This document shows positions 7,056-9,091 of a stretch of 9,091 nucleotides of DNA, one piece after another (position 1 is the first letter of the stretch; every line of letters starts with the position of its first letter). The notes under the pieces are model-generated. The model ran no database searches and was not told the origin of the DNA. It was given only the letters and a program-made list of their open reading frames with translations. This stretch comes from Gammaproteobacteria bacterium. Its GTDB lineage: Bacteria > Pseudomonadota > Gammaproteobacteria > Pseudomonadales > Pseudohongiellaceae. The position numbers and the translations under genes were made by a program. The DNA lies in contig JAESUV010000196.1 in NCBI GenBank assembly GCA_016762975.1, positions 1 through 9,091 of the forward strand. Direction: 5' to 3'.

Positions 7056-7519
7056 AGGGGATTGATCGCGTGCGTTACGACACCCAACACAACACAGTCG
7101 GAGTCTTCACCGATCGGAATGGCCGCAAAGCTCAAATTTGCAGCCCTCAAGACCTGCGCTTTTAAGTCAAGAATCTTGCAGGTGATTTCTCCATCGAGCG
7201 CGGCAATAACCACATCATCGTGTTTGGGCGTTTTAGCGCGATTCACGACAAGCAAGGCTTTATCCATGATGCCGGCATTAACCATCGACAGGCCGGCGGC
7301 TTTAACAAAGAACGTAGCGGAAGGTTCCGTCACCAGGTATTTATTCAGATCGAGAGGTTTATCAATGTAATCATCTGCAGGCGATGGGAAGCCAGCTGGC
7401 GCGAACGCCAGATACAGAGGAGGCAACTCGGTTGCCGCATTGACGCCTGTAGCAATTCCTACCGCTTCAAAACAGGGGCTAATCGGGGCGGTATTCATTG
7501 AAAAGTCGGTTTTCTGCAT
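7040..7519 (-). CDS. umuD: UmuD, self-cleaving subunit of DNA polymerase V
   Basis: A 159-residue LexA/UmuD-type S24 peptidase. RecA filaments stimulate self-cleavage, producing UmuD', which joins UmuC to form polymerase V. The cleavage region FAPAGFPSPADDY places the cut at A42-G43 (E. coli C24-G25). Catalytic Ser is S78 in AAGLSM and Lys is K115 in DGEITCKIL. Where E. coli has GDSM this protein has GLSM, although the Ser and Lys are kept. The N-terminal arm is about 18 residues longer than in E. coli. An internal ATG at 7498 (Met8) is an alternative start, and I consider it about equally likely because the LexA box and probable transcription start leave almost no leader before 7519. The partner umuC is truncated, so this UmuD could act only with a polymerase encoded elsewhere. 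Confidence 0.92.
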   Translation of the reverse strand: MQKTDFSMNTAPISPCFEAVGIATGVNAATELPPLYLAFAPAGFPSPADDYIDKPLDLNKYLVTEPSATFFVKAAGLSMVNAGIMDKALLVVNRAKTPKHDDVVIAALDGEITCKILDLKAQVLRAANLSFAAIPIGEDSDCVVLGVVTHAINPLCSRW

Positions 7520-7521
7520 AG

Positions 7522-7537
7522 CTGTATGTATATACAG
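7522..7537. promoter_or_regulatory. LexA (SOS) box of umuDC
   Basis: CTGTATGTATATACAG is an exact CTGT-N8-ACAG LexA site with the usual AT-rich centre. It ends two bases before the longest umuD start. On the umuD strand the centre supplies a TATATA-like -10, with TTGCAT a loose -35 about 18 bases upstream, so LexA bound here would block polymerase. This predicts DNA-damage induction of umuD and the umuC fragment. Confidence 0.9.
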
Positions 7538-7658
7538 TGGTTAGATATCGAAATGCAAGCTCGGGTTTGTAAAATACTCCGTTTTGTTTTCACGCTATGT
7601 GAGATGTAAACTGTCTTCCGCCACTCACTACTAGCACTAAACACCACAAAGGCACCTT

Positions 7659-7871
7659 ATGGCTTGGTATCAGATAGTTTCGTCAACATCCGAATTCGCT
7701 CACTGGATACACGGCGAGGATGTGGAGGTAGTTCACACGCATGAGAGTGGCGCTCTTTGTAATACGACTTTCGGTTTTGGCCGAGACCTGCACAGGCTCG
7801 ACAACCCCAAACTAACCCAGATGTGCTCTCGTTGCGTTAAACGTATCGATAAAAGGGCATTGGAAAAGTGA
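7659..7871 (+). CDS. Small Cys/His protein, putative zinc-binding, function unknown
   Basis: A 70-residue protein. The middle has HTHESGALC (His27, His29 region to Cys34) and the end has MCSRCVKRIDK, a CxxC knuckle. A His/Cys pair followed some 20 residues later by CxxC is a layout seen in many short zinc-finger-like proteins on plasmids and phages, so metal binding is likely. AAAGG (7648-7652) lies six bases before the ATG. The gap upstream (7538-7658) holds the divergent umuD promoter and a loose forward pair, TTGTTT (7584-7589) and TAAACT (7607-7612). Its TGA (7869-7871) overlaps the ATG of a possible 51-codon ORF as TGATG. I do not recognise a named family. Confidence 0.55.
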   Translation: MAWYQIVSSTSEFAHWIHGEDVEVVHTHESGALCNTTFGFGRDLHRLDNPKLTQMCSRCVKRIDKRALEK

Positions 7872-8026
7872 TGGCAGAACATCACCCTGGAGTTTGCCGG
7901 CTTAGGGATCGTGACCAATCAGCGGAGACTTCGGCTCCGTGGCGTAGCCAGAGAGCCCGTCCGGAGGAAGCTTATCGTCTTCCGGCAATAAAGATAATTT
8001 TCAGGTCGTTAATATGTCGAATATAA
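7871..8026 (+). CDS. Possible small coupled ORF, 51 codons, unknown
   Basis: The ATG at 7871-7873 shares one base with the preceding TGA (TGATG), an arrangement typical of coupled genes. The frame stays open for 51 codons to TAA at 8024-8026. It starts MAEHHPGVCRLRDRDQ, is rich in Arg, Ala and Glu in the middle (WRSQRARPEEAYRLP), and turns hydrophobic at the end (KIIFRSLICRI). It overlaps the first 13 bases of the AbiGi-like gene. No family is recognised. The same DNA can fold into several hairpins (7894-7988), so this may be structured non-coding sequence with a chance open frame. Confidence 0.28.
   Translation: MAEHHPGVCRLRDRDQSAETSAPWRSQRARPEEAYRLPAIKIIFRSLICRI
7894..7988 (+). other. Hairpin-rich segment with competing stems, upstream of the AbiGi-like gene
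   Basis: Read on the plus strand, CGGAG-A-C-UUCG-G-CUCCG (7923-7939) makes a hairpin capped by a UUCG tetraloop with one bulged A. TGGC-GTA-GCCA (7940-7950) follows directly. CCGGAGGA (7961-7968) pairs with TCTTCCGG (7978-7985) with one G-U. TTGCCGG (7894-7900) is the exact complement of CCGGCAA (7982-7988), and this long-range stem excludes the third hairpin. No U-run follows, so it is not a simple terminator. It could be a leader regulating the next gene, a small RNA, or chance pairing inside a coding frame. Confidence 0.35.
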
Positions 8027-8736
8027 GCGCTGGCTCTCTGTTTCATTTCACTAGTGATATCAAATATTTGAAGAGTATTATTCATAACGGTTTTTACCCT
8101 AGGTTGTGTAAGGAAGATTCAGTAGCCAGTATTCGGCATAAATTTAGACCTGGGCAGTCGTATATCCCAATGGTTTGTTTTTGCGATCTGCCATTATCAA
8201 GTGTTCCTGATCATATGTCGTCATTCGGCGCTTATGGTCTGGGCCTCAATAAGCTTTGGGGCATGTCCAAGGGGATTACTCCGGTTCTTTATAGCCACGC
8301 AGGCAGCCCAACTAGTGACGCGTTAGCTTCTATGGCGGCATCATTTACAAAAACCAAAACCGATAGCCCAGAACTCGTGACATTGCTGCAATTTATAAAG
8401 TCTTATCAAGGTTTTGTCGGAGACAGTAAGGAATTAGTTAGATTCTATGATGAGCGTGAATGGAGATATGTACCTGATATTGCTATGCATGAATATTTTG
8501 TTAATCTGAATAACGCATCTGCACCGAGTGATGTTCAACAGGTAAACGAGAATCTAAAATCGTTTCCATTAGGATTCGATATCGGGGATATTGAATATAT
8601 CATTGTAGATAATGACGATGACGTTATTGAACTGATTGAATGGCTAGAGGGGTATTCGACTGAGGCTAATAGAAGGTCTATTTTACTATTACTTTCTCGA
8701 ATTTTGACAAAAAGGCAAATCAAAGAAGATTTTTAG
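8014..8736 (+). CDS. AbiGi-family protein (abortive-infection antitoxin-like)
   Basis: A 240-residue soluble protein. From memory of the AbiGi family it has the expected landmarks in order: SLFHFTSDIKYLKSIIHNGF (8-27), PMVCFCDLPLS (52-62), a His at 67, FGAYGLGLNKLWG (71-83), TPVLY (89-93), and FYDEREWRYVP (144-154). AbiGi is the antitoxin half of the lactococcal AbiG phage-defence pair, whose toxin AbiGii is a nucleotidyltransferase-like protein. No toxin gene follows here, and only small ORFs precede, so it appears to be an orphan within this window. The FHFTS...L..I...GF opening also resembles ADP-ribosyltransferase-fold proteins such as DarT; this is my inference. The Shine-Dalgarno is weak (AGGT, 8003-8006). 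The gene is more AT-rich than the copper block, consistent with separate acquisition. Confidence 0.72.
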   Translation: MSNISAGSLFHFTSDIKYLKSIIHNGFYPRLCKEDSVASIRHKFRPGQSYIPMVCFCDLPLSSVPDHMSSFGAYGLGLNKLWGMSKGITPVLYSHAGSPTSDALASMAASFTKTKTDSPELVTLLQFIKSYQGFVGDSKELVRFYDEREWRYVPDIAMHEYFVNLNNASAPSDVQQVNENLKSFPLGFDIGDIEYIIVDNDDDVIELIEWLEGYSTEANRRSILLLLSRILTKRQIKEDF

Positions 8737-9003
8737 CTCGAATTGTACAAGTTATATGAATTAGGAGAGGTTTGGATCAACTTCGTAATGCAGACAGGGC
8801 ATTGAAATATATGCTGATTTGATTTGTAAGCCACAAATTAATTAATCTGGATCTCCACTGTGAACCTTCCGAAACCCGCCAAACCATAGAACATCACTAA
8901 TGCCGGTAATATAATTTACCGGAACTAAGAAAAAATATGCACTCATGGTACTCATAGGTAGAATTTCTAACCCTCCCTGATTAACGGCTGCACTTTTAAT
9001 GCT
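8737..9003. other. AT-rich gap without a convincing gene
   Basis: On the plus strand, AGGAGAGG (8763-8770) precedes a TTG (8772) that opens a 16-codon frame, LDQLRNADRALKYMLI, ending in TGA; it looks more like a gene remnant than a gene. CCGGTAA-TATAAT-TTACCGG (8903-8922) is a perfect 7-base inverted repeat without a U-run on either side. On the minus strand a frame of 53 codons (9003 down to the TAA at 8842-8844) stays open directly after the stop of the gene at the right edge; it has an internal ATG at 8955. No terminator for the AbiGi-like gene is visible. Confidence 0.5.
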
Positions 9004-9091
9004 TTATTTGACATTGTGCTTCTCGAATATTGGGTCATACCTTCTGGCGGCGTCTTTCTTATAGAGCGTTTCAACTTCATCAAAAGCATCT
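9004..9091 (-). CDS. C-terminal end of a minus-strand gene (partial, cut by window edge)
   Basis: The last 28 codons of a frame entering from the right read DAFDEVETLYKKDAARR followed by YDPIFEKHNVK and a TAA (9004-9006). The composition is charged and helix-prone, as in a typical soluble protein's C-terminus, with no rare features. Product not recognised. The same frame continues open for 53 codons past the stop, so the possibility of an in-frame nonsense mutation in a longer gene remains. It is convergent with the AbiGi-like gene. Confidence 0.45.
   Translation of the reverse strand, partial: DAFDEVETLYKKDAARRYDPIFEKHNVK

Noticed and set aside
6861..7370. 169-codon plus-strand open frame
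   Set aside because: It lies antisense to umuC and umuD, whose protein sequences are unmistakable; the frame has no family resemblance.
7590..7602. TCAC-N5-GTGA as a CRP-type operator
   Set aside because: The half-sites are in the reverse order to the CRP consensus (TGTGA-N6-TCACA) and only four bases long.
7871..7990. Integron attC site or insertion-sequence end
   Set aside because: The paired arms lack the attC core pattern (GTTRRRY/RYYYAAC), and no integrase or transposase gene is in the window.
8903..8922. Perfect inverted repeat CCGGTAA-TATAAT-TTACCGG as a terminator
   Set aside because: The stem is only seven bases and no U-run follows it on either strand, so I kept it only as a repeat within the gap description.
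1..9091. CRISPR array, tRNA or rRNA genes
   Set aside because: No regularly spaced repeats other than the in-frame copB array were found, and no tRNA cloverleaf or rRNA sequence was seen.

Overview
This window looks like accessory DNA from a gammaproteobacterium. The evidence is a CopABCD/CopRS copper-resistance cluster of Pseudomonas/enterobacterial type, UmuD/UmuC close in sequence to the Escherichia coli proteins, and a canonical LexA box (CTGT-N8-ACAG). Genus cannot be fixed from sequence alone. The right-hand third is visibly more AT-rich than the copper block.

Layout, left to right. (1) Positions 1-2157, minus strand: a two-component system, response regulator (CopR/CusR type) then sensor kinase (CopS/CusS type), coupled by an 8-base overlap. 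An ATGA overlap leads into a third gene, of which only 14 codons are in the window. (2) Positions 2158-2423: a divergent control region with an 18-base inverted repeat that fits a CopR box. (3) Positions 2424-6809, plus strand: copA (Tat-exported multicopper oxidase), copB (outer-membrane protein with a His-rich repeat tract), copC (periplasmic Cu(II)-binding protein) and copD (inner-membrane protein). copA and copD start at TTG. (4) Positions 6810-7519, minus strand: umuD with its LexA box, followed by umuC cut off after 82 codons exactly where copD stops. This is the scar of a rearrangement that joined the copper module to a SOS polymerase locus. (5) Positions 7659-8736, plus strand: a 70-residue Cys/His protein, a possible 51-codon ORF coupled to it, and an AbiGi-family abortive-infection antitoxin-like gene with no visible AbiGii partner. 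(6) Positions 8737-9091: no convincing complete gene; the tail of a minus-strand gene enters at the right edge.

How it works together: CopS should sense periplasmic copper and phosphorylate CopR, which binds between the two operons and induces both. CopA oxidises Cu(I), CopB and CopC bind copper in the outer membrane and periplasm, and CopD handles copper at the inner membrane. The umuD promoter should still respond to DNA damage, but with umuC truncated it cannot supply polymerase V from here. Because no terminator lies between, SOS transcription could run antisense into the copper operon. The most unusual points are the base-exact copD/umuC junction, the orphan AbiGi-like gene, and the overlapping small-ORF/hairpin segment just before it.
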